Source: BP-464 sp045805505 | GTDB taxonomy: Bacteria; Actinomycetota; Thermoleophilia; Solirubrobacterales; Solirubrobacteraceae | Direction: 5' to 3' | NCBI GenBank assembly: GCA_045805505.1 | Contig: JBJMLA010000158.1 | Location: 1-64,000, forward strand | Length of the DNA stretch: 64,000 nucleotides | In this document: one piece after another, positions 25,031-33,417 of the stretch | Position numbering within the stretch: the first letter of the stretch is position 1 | Layout: every line of letters starts with the position of its first letter | Position numbers and translations under genes: made by a program | Notes under the pieces: generated by a model | Told to the model about the DNA's origin: nothing | Seen by the model: the letters and a program-made list of their open reading frames with translations, nothing else | Database searches by the model: none

Positions 25031-25829
25031 CTGCCTGACGGAGGGGCGCCGCCGGTTCCTCGATCGCTATGCCGAGATCGCCTCGGGCGCGGAGTGCCGG
25101 CGGTGGGAGTCCGTGCTCTCGGCGCTGGCCGACGGCGAGGCGTCGCCCAAGGACCTCACGGCGGTGCGGCCGCACCTGCGCAACTGCCCGGCGTGCCGCG
25201 CCCACGTTCGCGAGCTGCGTGAGAGCACGCGGCGCGTCGCGGTGCTGCTGCCGGTGCCCGTGGCGGTCGAGGTCGCCGATCACGGCAGCCTGCTCGCGCG
25301 GATCCACGACGCCGTGATCGGACACCTCCAGGAGCGCGCGGTGCTGACCGCGACGAAGCTGCAGACGGGCCTGGAGGCCGCCGCGCCGGCGAAGTTCGCG
25401 GTCGTGGCGGCGAGCGCCGCCGCAATCGGCGGAGGCGTGGCCGTCGAGCGGGCGGTCACCGAGCGCCCGTCGCCGGCGCCGGCCGAGAGGGCCGCCGCGC
25501 CCGCGCGCGCGCCCACGGCTGCGGTGGCGCCGAAGACCGTGGTCCGCGAGCCCACGCCCCCTGCACCCGCGATGTCTGCGCCGAAGCGCAAGCCGGTGAC
25601 CCGCCGCGTGGTCGTTCGCCGCACGACGAAATCCGAGTTCGGGCTGTCCGGCGGCGCGAAGACCGCGTCGGCCGACAGCACCGCCGCGCGCGAGTTCTCG
25701 ACCTCCGGTGGTCCGGCGACGACCGGCGCCCCGGCCACCGCTGCCGCGGCGGCCGCGGCACCCGTGACGGCGCCGCCCGCAAACGCCTCGCGGGACGAGC
25801 GGACGGCCGCCGCGGAGTTCGGGGGCTGA
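25017..25829 (+). pseudogene. Sigma-factor 3' half: zinc finger, membrane helix and low-complexity tail
   Basis: 270 codons. KVNRCLTEGRRRFLDRY completes the region-4 HTH left unfinished at 14746. A zf-HC2-like anti-sigma zinc finger follows (VLSALADGEAS, HLRNCPACRAHV), then a hydrophobic segment AKFAVVAASAAAIGGGVAV and an Ala/Pro/Thr-rich tail. The intact gene would encode a sigma factor with its own C-terminal zinc finger and membrane anchor. An ATG lies at the junction, but GGGAG abuts it, so translation would be poor. The frame is also open upstream to 24843 in element DNA. Confidence 0.88.
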
Positions 25830-25853
25830 GCCGGACGCCGGTGCTCCGGCGGG

Positions 25854-26996
25854 ATGAGTTCGACCGCCCATGTCGAACGTCACCGCATGCCGACCCGCCG
25901 GTCCCCAGGCGCGCGCCGGCGAACGCGGCTGGCCCCACTGCTTCTCGCGACCTGCGGCGTGACCGTGGTGGTCACGCTCCTGCACGTCGGCCTCGGCGGC
26001 TCCCATGCCCCGGAGGACGCCCTGGCCAGCACGCCTCCCGACGCGTCCACGTTGACGCTCAGCTGGGTGGGCGACATCACGCCGGGCTCGGCGTACGGCC
26101 TGCCGCCCGACAACGGGGGTCAGATGTTCCTCGCCGTCAAGGACCTGATCGGCTCCGCGGACCTGGCCATCGGCAACCTCGAAGGGACGCTCTCGGCGGG
26201 CGGCACCAGCAAGTGCGCCGACCCGGCCGGCTCGTCGTGCTTCGCGTTCCAGGCGCCGGTCGAGAACGCCGCCGCGCTGGCAGACGCGGGCTTTGACCTG
26301 ATGAACCTGGCCAACAACCACGCCCTCGACTTCGGCTCGTCGGGCCAGGCGCAGACCATCCAGGCGCTCGACGCGGCGCACATCGCGCACGCGGGCCTGC
26401 CCGGATCGATCACGCATCGCGACGTCAACGGCCTGCGCGTGGCCGTGATCGGCTTCGCTCCGTACCCCTGGGCGACGTCCCTGCACGACATCGCGGCCGC
26501 CCAGCAGCTCGTCACCGCCGCCGCGCAGGACGCCGACGTCGTGGTCGTGCTGATGCACGCCGGCGCGGAGGGCGCCGACCAGACGCACACGCCGGTCGGC
26601 GTCGAGGTCGCCTACGGGGAGGACCGCGGCGACACCCGCGGCTTCGCTCACGCCGTCATCGATGCCGGAGCCGACGTCGTGCTCGGATCCGGGCCCCACG
26701 TGGTGCGCGGCGTCGAGCGCTACCGCGACCGGCTGATCGCCTACTCGCTCGGCAACTTCGCCGGCTACGACAACTTCGCGACCGGCGGCGCCCTCTCGCT
26801 CAGCGGGCTGCTGGAGATGCGCCTGGCCGCCGACGGCCGGTTCGTCGACGGGCGCTGGCATTCGCTGGTGCTCGACGACCACGGCCAGCCCTCGCCCGAC
26901 CCATCCGGGCTCAGCGCACAGCTCGTCGACCATCTCTCGCGCGAGGACTTCCCGGCCGCGTTCGTCATGGACGGCACCGGGCGTATGCACAGCTGA
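25854..26996 (+). CDS. CapA-family metallophosphatase-like protein
   Basis: 380 residues from ATG 25854 (ATG 25887 also possible). One N-terminal membrane helix (LAPLLLATCGVTVVVTLL) anchors an extracytoplasmic domain of the PGA_cap type: WVGDITPG, IGNLEGTLS, NLANNHALDFG, LMHAGAEG and SGPHVVRGVE are its metal-site blocks. The family includes poly-gamma-glutamate capsule protein CapA and many envelope proteins of uncertain role. No capB/capC nearby, so a capsule role is not supported. Confidence 0.87.
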   Translation: MSSTAHVERHRMPTRRSPGARRRTRLAPLLLATCGVTVVVTLLHVGLGGSHAPEDALASTPPDASTLTLSWVGDITPGSAYGLPPDNGGQMFLAVKDLIGSADLAIGNLEGTLSAGGTSKCADPAGSSCFAFQAPVENAAALADAGFDLMNLANNHALDFGSSGQAQTIQALDAAHIAHAGLPGSITHRDVNGLRVAVIGFAPYPWATSLHDIAAAQQLVTAAAQDADVVVVLMHAGAEGADQTHTPVGVEVAYGEDRGDTRGFAHAVIDAGADVVLGSGPHVVRGVERYRDRLIAYSLGNFAGYDNFATGGALSLSGLLEMRLAADGRFVDGRWHSLVLDDHGQPSPDPSGLSAQLVDHLSREDFPAAFVMDGTGRMHS

Positions 26997-27114
26997 GCGA
27001 GGCGTTTGTCGCAACACGCGGGAACAAGCCGGGAAAACGGGGTTTTGCCGTCCGACGCCCTGCCTACCGTCCGGCGCAGTTCACCGTTCCCAAGGAACCG
27101 AGGGAGCCTCGACC

Positions 27115-27570
27115 ATGCCGCTCTGCTTCATCGAACCCCAGGACGCGATCCGCGTCATCGCCGAGTCGGTCGGGCGCGAAGCGCGCCGGCAGCTGCTCGG
27201 GGAGCTGGTGCGGGCGTGGGTCGACGAGATCCCCGATCCCGAGCTCGAGTCGCACTACGCCAAGGCGGTCGCCGACCTCGACGAGCACGACCTCTCGATG
27301 CTCGCCGCGTGGCACGCCTCGCTGGAGGTCGGCCAGCCCATCGCCAACAAGGACTTCCTGGTCACCGTCTTCTCGAGCCTCGGCGACAACCGCCGCGAGG
27401 CGCTGAAGATCGCCGCCGGGTTCCGGGGCGAGGAGGCCTTCGACGCCGGCGTGGCCGAGGAGCAGGCGCTCGAGACCGTGCTGCCCCACCTGTCGCGCGA
27501 GCGCGCGACCGAGCTCGCGGCCGAGTGCCTCGAGCTCTACCTGTGGGACCGGCTCGGCTGCGACAACTGA
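27115..27570 (+). CDS. Helical hypothetical protein
   Basis: 151 residues from ATG 27115 with GAGGGAG upstream. All-helical appearance, acidic; AIRVIAESVGREARRQLL and ECLELYLWDRLG at the ends. No family recognised. Upstream DNA holds a GTTCC-CAA-GGAAC dyad (27086-27098). Its 3' end overlaps the convergent HAD gene by 34 bases. Confidence 0.7.
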   Translation: MPLCFIEPQDAIRVIAESVGREARRQLLGELVRAWVDEIPDPELESHYAKAVADLDEHDLSMLAAWHASLEVGQPIANKDFLVTVFSSLGDNRREALKIAAGFRGEEAFDAGVAEEQALETVLPHLSRERATELAAECLELYLWDRLGCDN

Positions 27571-28187
27571 AGCTCGCCGAGCTCGGCGAGCGTCTGGTCG
27601 TTGTCGCGAAACCAGATCGCGTGCATCCCGAGCGCGGTCGCGGCCTCGATGTTGTGCTCGAGGTCGTCGACGAACGCGCACGCGCTCGCCGGTAGCCCGA
27701 GGCGCTCGAGCACGATCTCGTAGATGCGCGGGTCGGGCTTGCGGATCCCGACGTAGGCGGAGTCCACGACGACCTCGAAGAGCTCGTCGACGGGCATCAT
27801 CGCCCGCCAGCGCGGCTCCCACTCCTTGACGTTGTTGGTCAGCAGCGCGAGCCGCGTGCCGCGCTCCTTGGCGCCAGCCAGCCACGTCAGCATCGGCTCG
27901 TTGACCTCCAGGCTGCCGATGAACAGCTCGGAGAAGCGGGCCATCGAGACCGGGCGGCCGAGCGTCTCGACCAGCTCGGCCTCGAGCACCGCGAGGAACT
28001 CCGGCTCGGTGATCTCACCGCGCTCGAGCGGGAACAGCGGGTTCTCGCCGTCGCGCTCGGCGACGCGCTGCATCGCCTGGCCCAGCGCCTCGAGCCCGAT
28101 CCCCGACTCCTCGGCGAAGGCGCCGAACGACCCGGCCAGCGGCGAGGTCAGCACGCCGCCCCAGTCGCTGACGATCGCCTCGATCAC
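27537..28187 (-). CDS. HAD-family hydrolase (HAD-IA type)
   Basis: 216 residues from GTG 28187, overlapping the upstream stop by GTGA. Motif I is VSDWGGVLTS: the nucleophile Asp is present, and the usual second Asp is Gly, as in the YihX/epoxide-hydrolase N-domain branch. Motif II is ALLTNNVKEW, motif III Lys in RKPDPRIYE, motif IV FVDDLEHNIEAA. Likely a sugar-phosphate or small phosphate-ester phosphatase. Last gene of a three-gene operon. Confidence 0.88.
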   Translation of the reverse strand: MIEAIVSDWGGVLTSPLAGSFGAFAEESGIGLEALGQAMQRVAERDGENPLFPLERGEITEPEFLAVLEAELVETLGRPVSMARFSELFIGSLEVNEPMLTWLAGAKERGTRLALLTNNVKEWEPRWRAMMPVDELFEVVVDSAYVGIRKPDPRIYEIVLERLGLPASACAFVDDLEHNIEAATALGMHAIWFRDNDQTLAELGELQLSQPSRSHR

Positions 28188-29026
28188 AGCTTGCGCAGGA
28201 CGTCGTAGCGCCCGACGCCCTCGCGGCCCTGCATCCGCCAGCGGAAGAACGCGCAGTCGAGCCGCAGCCGCCCGAGGTCGAGCGACGTCCCGGCGACGAC
28301 CTCGCCGGCCGCCCGGCGGGCGAACTCGTCGTCGGCGCCGACGTAGAGCTCGAGGCCGACCGCGCGCTGGCGCTCCTCGGCGTCGTAGGTCGTCGAGAGC
28401 CGCGGGACCTCGACGGCCAGCGCCTCGTCGCCCTCGAGCAGGAACGCGCTGACCCGCTCGTCGGCGTGGCTCTTGGCCTTGGCCGGCCGGATGGACGCGA
28501 GCGTCAGCGCGTGCTCGTCGTCGAACCACGCGCCCATCGTGCGGGCGAGGATCATCTTGTCCCAGTCCGGCGCGCCCCAGGACCGGCCGCGCTGGCCCAT
28601 GCCGCTGAACGAGGCGCCGTCGACGGTGCCGGTCACGCGGCAGACGTGGTCGAAGCCCTCCATGCCGCCCGCCTTGGCCGCCTCGGAGTCCGCGGGCAGC
28701 ACGACGGCCGGGGCGACCGCGCTGAACTCGAGGTCGAAGCCCACCTCGCCGTCGAAGGCGATCCGCCAGCGCCGCTCGTCCTCGAGCGTCTCGGTGCTCA
28801 GCGCGGCGGCCCGCACCTGGTCCCAGGATTCGCCGCGCGTGCCCTCGCCGTCGGCCTTGACGGCCACGGGCTCGCCGTCGCTGAAGATGAGCACCAGGCC
28901 GCTGGCCGCACCCTCGGAGAGGCCGAGCCGCGCGACGCCGCAGACCGCGCCCGTGGGGTCGGCGAACGCGAAGGTCAGCGCGTCGGAGAACCCGGCCTGG
29001 CCGGCGGGGCGCGGGGCGTCGCTCAC
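28184..29026 (-). CDS. Lipocalin-like (CrtC/AttH-type) hypothetical protein
   Basis: 280 residues, GTG start overlapping the fxsA stop (GTGA). Beta-rich throughout, with an initial DALTFAFADPTG strand, a central GFDHVCRVTGTVDG, and GQRGRSWGAPDW close to the block typical of AttH/carotenoid-hydratase-like double lipocalins. No catalytic residues can be assigned. Operon with fxsA and the HAD gene. Confidence 0.6.
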   Translation of the reverse strand: MSDAPRPAGQAGFSDALTFAFADPTGAVCGVARLGLSEGAASGLVLIFSDGEPVAVKADGEGTRGESWDQVRAAALSTETLEDERRWRIAFDGEVGFDLEFSAVAPAVVLPADSEAAKAGGMEGFDHVCRVTGTVDGASFSGMGQRGRSWGAPDWDKMILARTMGAWFDDEHALTLASIRPAKAKSHADERVSAFLLEGDEALAVEVPRLSTTYDAEERQRAVGLELYVGADDEFARRAAGEVVAGTSLDLGRLRLDCAFFRWRMQGREGVGRYDVLRKL

Positions 29027-29502
29027 GGCAGCCTCCGGGACTCGAAGGGATCCTCGTGCGCGGTGCCCTCGACGTCGTAGTCGGCGGGTCCGGGCGCGCG
29101 GCCGCCGCGACCGCCGGCCCAGGCGCCGACCCGCATGGCGCCCCGGCGGGCGAGGCGGCGGACGAGCGCGCGACGCACGATCGCTCGCGTGGGAGGCGCG
29201 ATGAGCAACAGGCCGAAGGCGTCGGTGACGAAGCCCGGCGCCAGTCCGAGCGCCCCGCCGACGATGACCAGCGCGCCGTCGAGGACCTCGCGGGCCGGCG
29301 GCCGGCCCGCCTCGAGCGCCGCGGTGAAGCGCCGCCAGACGATCCGGCCCTGGGAGCGCATCAGCCAGGCGCCGAGCAGCGAGTCGAAGATCAGCAGCGC
29401 CAGCGTGGGCAGGATCCCGATCGCCTCGCCCACCTGGATGATCACGTAGATCTCGAGGATCGGCATGCCCACGAAGAGCAGGAAGAAGAGCGGCAGAAGC
29501 AC
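29023..29502 (-). CDS. fxsA: FxsA-family membrane protein
   Basis: 159 residues from GTG 29502, chosen because it begins the first membrane helix (LLPLFFLLFVGMPILEIYVI). The FxsA signature follows: VGEAIGILPTLALLIFDSLLG (helix 2, written as VGEAIGILPTL and ALLIFDSLLG), WLMRSQG, and a third helix LVIVGGALGLAPGFVTDAFG. Family members are polytopic; E. coli FxsA suppresses F exclusion of phage T7. The polar tail is about 45 residues. First gene of a GTGA-coupled operon. Confidence 0.88.
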   Translation of the reverse strand: MLLPLFFLLFVGMPILEIYVIIQVGEAIGILPTLALLIFDSLLGAWLMRSQGRIVWRRFTAALEAGRPPAREVLDGALVIVGGALGLAPGFVTDAFGLLLIAPPTRAIVRRALVRRLARRGAMRVGAWAGGRGGRAPGPADYDVEGTAHEDPFESRRLP

Positions 29503-29525
29503 GGGACGGGGAAGCGTACGGGGTC

Positions 29526-29531
29526 TACACT
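29526..29531 (+). promoter_or_regulatory. -10 element TACACT of a leaderless-type promoter
   Basis: TACACT ends 7 bases before the ATG at 29539 and no SD is present, so transcription would begin at or next to the start codon. Confidence 0.55.
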
Positions 29532-29538
29532 GGCCTCG

Positions 29539-29835
29539 ATGGTCACCGTCGAAGACGTAGAGGATGCGCTCACCAACGTGATCGATCCGGAGCTCGGGTT
29601 GGACTTCGTCGAGCTCGGGCTGATCTACGGGATCGAGGTCGAGGACGGCCACGTGAAGGTCACGTTCACGCTGACCACGCCGGCGTGCCCGATCGGGCCG
29701 CAGGTGACCGAGCAGATCGACGAGTTCGTGTCGGAACTCGAGGGCGTCAAGAGTGTTGAGTCAGAGATGATCTTCATGCCGCCCTGGTCCCCGGACAAGA
29801 TGTCCGAGGACGCGAAGTTCGCCCTCGGCTACTGA
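29539..29835 (+). CDS. MIP18/SufT-type Fe-S cluster assembly factor
   Basis: 98 residues. DUF59 features: VEDALTNVIDPELGLDFVEL, split as VEDALTNVIDPELG and LDFVELGLIYGI, then TLTTPACPIGP with the reactive Cys, and MPPWSPDKMSEDAKFALGY at the end. The family (SufT, PaaD, MIP18) helps deliver Fe-S clusters to target proteins. No suf genes adjoin it in this window. Likely read from a leaderless mRNA. Confidence 0.92.
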   Translation: MVTVEDVEDALTNVIDPELGLDFVELGLIYGIEVEDGHVKVTFTLTTPACPIGPQVTEQIDEFVSELEGVKSVESEMIFMPPWSPDKMSEDAKFALGY

Positions 29836-29837
29836 GC

Positions 29838-31517
29838 GTGTCCCGCTCGGCGCTGCTGGCGGTGGTTGCTGCCGCGCTACTGCCCGCCGGCGCCGTTGCC
29901 GCGCAGCCGGCGCCGGCCACGGGGCGGCTGCTCGTGCTGCTCGACCAGCCCGCCGCGCCCTCGGGCGCGACCGCGCGCGCCTCGGCCGCCCGGGCCCGCG
30001 CCGTCATCGCATCGGCCGAAGCGCGGCGCAGCGGCCACAGCGCGCCCCAGATCGGGCTCGTCACCCTGCGCCCGCGGGTCGGGGAGAGCCTGGCGGCGCT
30101 CGCCGCCCGCCTGCGCGCCGATCCGCGCGTCGCGTCCGTGCAGCTCGAGCGCCGGGCGACGCCGCGGGAGGTCCCGAACGACCCGGCGCTGACGACGCCG
30201 GAGACAGCGATCGGCACGCCGGCCGGAACCGTCGTGCAGTGGTGGGCCGCGCGCCAGCACCTGCCCGAGGCCTGGGACGTCACCCACGGTGAGGGTGCGC
30301 TCGTCGCGGTCATCGACCAGGGCATCGACGGCGCCCACCCCGAGTTCGCCGGGCGCATCCGGGACTCGATCGATCTCGACAACGACGCCGGGTCCGGCTC
30401 GCCGCTGCAGGACTCCAACGGCCACGGCACCCACGTTGCGTCGATGGCCTGCGCCGCCGCCGGCAACGGCATCGGCCTGGCCGGCGCGGGCTATGGCTGT
30501 GACCTGCTGGTCATCAAGTCCGACCTGACCGATTCGAGCATCGCCACCGCCATCGTCCGGGCCACCGATCGCGGCGCGGACTCGATCAACATGTCCTTCG
30601 GCCAGGACGGCCGCGAGGACGCCCCGGCGTCTGAGAAGCGGGCGATCAAGTACGCCTATGACCACGACGTCGTGCTCGTCGCCGCCGCGGCCGACCAGCC
30701 GGTCACCGAGCAGGGCGACCCGGCCAACGCGCTGCAGCCCTCGGCCACCGGGCCTGTCCTGGGCTCGGGCAAGGGGCTGTCGGTGACGGCGGCGGACTTC
30801 GACGATCGCCGGGCGCCGTTCGCCGGCTTCGGCACGCAGATCTCGCTGGCCGCCTACGGCACGTTCCACTACCGGCCCGTGACACCGGCCGGGCCGCTGG
30901 GCATCTTCGGCGCGTTCCCGTCCAACGCGACCGAGATCGAGAGCGACTTCCCGCCCTGCAACTGCCGCACGACCTTTGGCGGCGACGACCGCTACGCCTA
31001 CCTGCAGGGCACGTCGATGGCCGCGCCCATGGTCGCTGCCGTCGCGGCGCTGATGCGCAACGTCAACCCGGGCCTGCACGCCAAGGACGTCATCCGGCTG
31101 CTCGAGCAGACCGCGTCGCGGCCCGACGGGACCGGATGGAGCGAGGACCTCGGCTGGGGGATCATCAACGCCGGCGCCGCCGTCGCGGCGGGCAAGGCGC
31201 TGGACCGGACGCGGCCCTCGTCGAAGCTGACCGCGCCGCGCCAGGTCAAGGGCCGCCGCACGTTCGTCCTGCGCTGGACCGGCCGCGATGCCGCGCCCGC
31301 GGGACTGACCGTGTCGGGCGTCGCCCGCTACGAGGTCTGGCGCAGCATCGGCGGCCACAAGGCCAAGCGCATCGCGGTGACGCGCAAGCGGCGCCTGACG
31401 GTCCACGGCACGCCGGCGCGCACCTACGCGTTCTTCACGCGTGCGATCGACAAGGCGGGCAACCGCGAGCTCGCGACGCGCAAGCCCGACGCCCGCACGC
31501 GGGTCGTCAGGCGCTGA
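29838..31517 (+). CDS. Secreted S8 (subtilisin-like) peptidase
   Basis: 559 residues from GTG 29838, with a signal peptide (ALLAVVAAALLPAGAVAA), an inhibitor-type propeptide (about 28-108) and the catalytic domain. The triad is Asp160 (VAVIDQGID), His196 (NGHGTHVAS) and Ser393 (QGTSMAAP). The oxyanion-hole position, normally Asn in AAGN, reads AAAD (Asp286). A C-terminal beta domain (about 455-559) resembles a fibronectin-like module. Insert Cys (PPCNCRT) may be a disulfide. The 3' end overlaps the convergent gene by 11 bases. Confidence 0.9.
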   Translation: MSRSALLAVVAAALLPAGAVAAQPAPATGRLLVLLDQPAAPSGATARASAARARAVIASAEARRSGHSAPQIGLVTLRPRVGESLAALAARLRADPRVASVQLERRATPREVPNDPALTTPETAIGTPAGTVVQWWAARQHLPEAWDVTHGEGALVAVIDQGIDGAHPEFAGRIRDSIDLDNDAGSGSPLQDSNGHGTHVASMACAAAGNGIGLAGAGYGCDLLVIKSDLTDSSIATAIVRATDRGADSINMSFGQDGREDAPASEKRAIKYAYDHDVVLVAAAADQPVTEQGDPANALQPSATGPVLGSGKGLSVTAADFDDRRAPFAGFGTQISLAAYGTFHYRPVTPAGPLGIFGAFPSNATEIESDFPPCNCRTTFGGDDRYAYLQGTSMAAPMVAAVAALMRNVNPGLHAKDVIRLLEQTASRPDGTGWSEDLGWGIINAGAAVAAGKALDRTRPSSKLTAPRQVKGRRTFVLRWTGRDAAPAGLTVSGVARYEVWRSIGGHKAKRIAVTRKRRLTVHGTPARTYAFFTRAIDKAGNRELATRKPDARTRVVRR

Positions 31518-32934
31518 CGGCGCGCTCGCGGCCGGCGAGCGCAACGAGCTCGGCCAGCGCCTCGCGCAGGCCGTCGGCGAAGTCCTCGATGTCGGGCATC
31601 GCGTCGAAGTCGCCGAGCAGGCCGAAGTTCAGCCCGCCGTTGTAGGACATGATCGCGATGGCCAGCGCGTGGTCCTTGGGCAGGAACGCGACGGGGAACA
31701 CGTCGAGCATCTCGCGGCCGCGGACGTAGAGCGGGAACTGCGGGCCGGGGACGTTGGTGACGATCAGGTTGAACAGGCGCGTGGAGAAGTTGATCCGGGC
31801 GGCCTGGGCCAGGACGGTCGGCGGCGCGAAGTTCTGGACGTTGGCCATGACCTCCGCGCCGATCGCCTGCTTGGACTCCTTGAGCCCGTCCATCGCCTCG
31901 CGGACCACGGCCAGGCGCGCGAGCGGGTCGTCGACGTAGACCGGCAGTGGCCCGCGCATCGCCGCGATGCGGTTGCCCAGCTGGCCGTGCTCGTGGGCGC
32001 CGCGGATCGAGACCGGCACCAGCGCGCGCATCTCCAGGCCCTCCGTGCGAGCGCCGCGCGACTGCAGCCACTCGCGCAGCGCCCCGCTGACCACGGTCAG
32101 GACGACGTCGTTGACGGTGCCGCCGAACGCGTCCTTGACCGCCTTGAAGTCCGCGAGCTCGCAGCGCACGCCGGCAAAGCGGCGGTGCGGCCCGATCTCG
32201 ACGTTGAGCGGCGTGTCCGGGGCGGGGTTCAGACCGGCCCAGACGATCTCGCCGAGCCCCTCGGCCGCCTCGCGCGCCTGGGCCAGCGTCTGCCCGGGAC
32301 GGCTGAGCGCGCCAAGCGCACCCGCGGCCAGGCCGAGCCCGGTGCGGGCCAGGCCGGCGACGCCGCCGGCGACCAGCTCGGCCGGTGAGGGCTCGGGGGC
32401 CGGGGTCCAGGCCTGCAGGCCCGCGGTCTCCTCGGTGAGGTCGCGCGGGACGGGGGAGAGGTCGAACATCACCGTGGCGAGATCGACGCCGCTGACGCCG
32501 TCGATCAGCGCATGGTGGGTCTTGGAGATCATCGCCAGGCGGCCGTCGGAGAGGCCCTCGACCAGCCAGACCTCCCACAGCGGCTTCGTGCGGTCGAGCT
32601 GCTGGGACATGATCCGCGCGGCCAGCCGCATGAGCTGGTTCTCCGAGCCGGGCTTGGGCAGCGCGGTCTGGCGGACGTGGTACTCGAGGTTGAAGTCGGG
32701 GTCGTCGACCCACAGCGGCCGGCCGCCGGGATGCTCGGCGAGCTTCTGGCGGTAGCGCGGGACGAGGTGCAGCCGGGCGCGCAGGCCGTCGAGGAACTCC
32801 TCGAACGGCGGCGGCGGGCCCTCGAGGATGACGACCGCGCCGACGTGCATGTGCGACGTCGGGCCCTCGTTCGCGAGGAACGAGGCGTCGACGGCGGACA
32901 GTCTCTCCAGATGCTGCTGCGCCACTTCAGTCAC
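31507..32934 (-). CDS. Wax ester synthase/diacylglycerol acyltransferase (WS/DGAT)
   Basis: 475 residues from GTG 32934, overlapping the upstream stop (GTGA). The active-site motif HHxxxDG is present as KTHHALIDGVSG. Other blocks: RLSAVDASFLANEG at the start, GGTVNDVVLTVVSGALR and ITNVPGP-like TNVPGPQFPLY. It esterifies fatty alcohols or diacylglycerol with acyl-CoA for wax ester or triacylglycerol stores, typical of actinomycetes. Coupled to the SRPBCC gene. Confidence 0.93.
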   Translation of the reverse strand: MTEVAQQHLERLSAVDASFLANEGPTSHMHVGAVVILEGPPPPFEEFLDGLRARLHLVPRYRQKLAEHPGGRPLWVDDPDFNLEYHVRQTALPKPGSENQLMRLAARIMSQQLDRTKPLWEVWLVEGLSDGRLAMISKTHHALIDGVSGVDLATVMFDLSPVPRDLTEETAGLQAWTPAPEPSPAELVAGGVAGLARTGLGLAAGALGALSRPGQTLAQAREAAEGLGEIVWAGLNPAPDTPLNVEIGPHRRFAGVRCELADFKAVKDAFGGTVNDVVLTVVSGALREWLQSRGARTEGLEMRALVPVSIRGAHEHGQLGNRIAAMRGPLPVYVDDPLARLAVVREAMDGLKESKQAIGAEVMANVQNFAPPTVLAQAARINFSTRLFNLIVTNVPGPQFPLYVRGREMLDVFPVAFLPKDHALAIAIMSYNGGLNFGLLGDFDAMPDIEDFADGLREALAELVALAGRERAVSA

Positions 32935-33338
32935 CCTAACCGCTCGAGGGTCGCGGCAAAACGGGTCCGCATCCACCAGGCGCCCCCGAGCGCGAGCATG
33001 GCGCGATCGAGCGGTCCGGCCCGCAGGACGTCGGCCCGCAGCGTGACGAGCGTGCCGCTGCCGTCTTCCTCGAGCAGCCACTGGATCTCCGCTCGCGTGG
33101 CGCCGATCGCCGCCTCTCCGGCCACGCACTCGGGCGCCCGCAGTGTGGTCAGCGTCGTGCGGATCGTGCGGTGCAGGCCGAACGGCCCGCGCACGCGCAC
33201 CACGCCGCCGTCCTCGCGCAGCTCGACCGGGTCGACCCAGCGCCCCGCCAGCTTCCAGTGCCCCCGCACGTCCGCCAGCTGGGCGTAGAGCTCCTCCCGC
33301 GGCCGCGGAACATGGCGCCGGGCGGCGATCGATCGCAC
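32931..33338 (-). CDS. SRPBCC (polyketide cyclase/START-like) protein
   Basis: 135 residues from GTG 33338. The pattern of an N-terminal strand (SIAARRHVPRPREELYAQL), a Trp/Gly loop and a long C-terminal helix with GGAWWMRTRF fits the lipid-binding SRPBCC fold. A TATGTT hexamer 6 bases upstream of the start suggests a leaderless mRNA. Likely aids lipid handling with the acyltransferase; ligand unknown. Confidence 0.75.
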   Translation of the reverse strand: MRSIAARRHVPRPREELYAQLADVRGHWKLAGRWVDPVELREDGGVVRVRGPFGLHRTIRTTLTTLRAPECVAGEAAIGATRAEIQWLLEEDGSGTLVTLRADVLRAGPLDRAMLALGGAWWMRTRFAATLERLG

Positions 33339-33354
33339 CGCCCCAACATAAAGG

Positions 33355-33417
33355 GGTCTGACGCCTGATTAGCCTTGCTAACTACGGGTCTGACCCCTGG
33401 TTGGCGTTGCGAACTAC
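33355..33417. repeat. Tandem imperfect direct repeat, 31 bp x 2
   Basis: Copy 1 is 33355-33385 and copy 2 is 33387-33417, both running from GGTCTGAC to AACTAC. They differ at a handful of bases. Copy 2 contains the dyad GGGTC-T-GACCC. The repeat fills the gap between two minus-strand genes and its second copy supplies the stop codon of the epimerase gene. Confidence 0.8.

Noticed and set aside
24846..27017. 723-residue minus-strand open frame across attR
   Set aside because: Antisense to the sigma 3' half and CapA. It crosses the element junction, so it cannot be an old gene.
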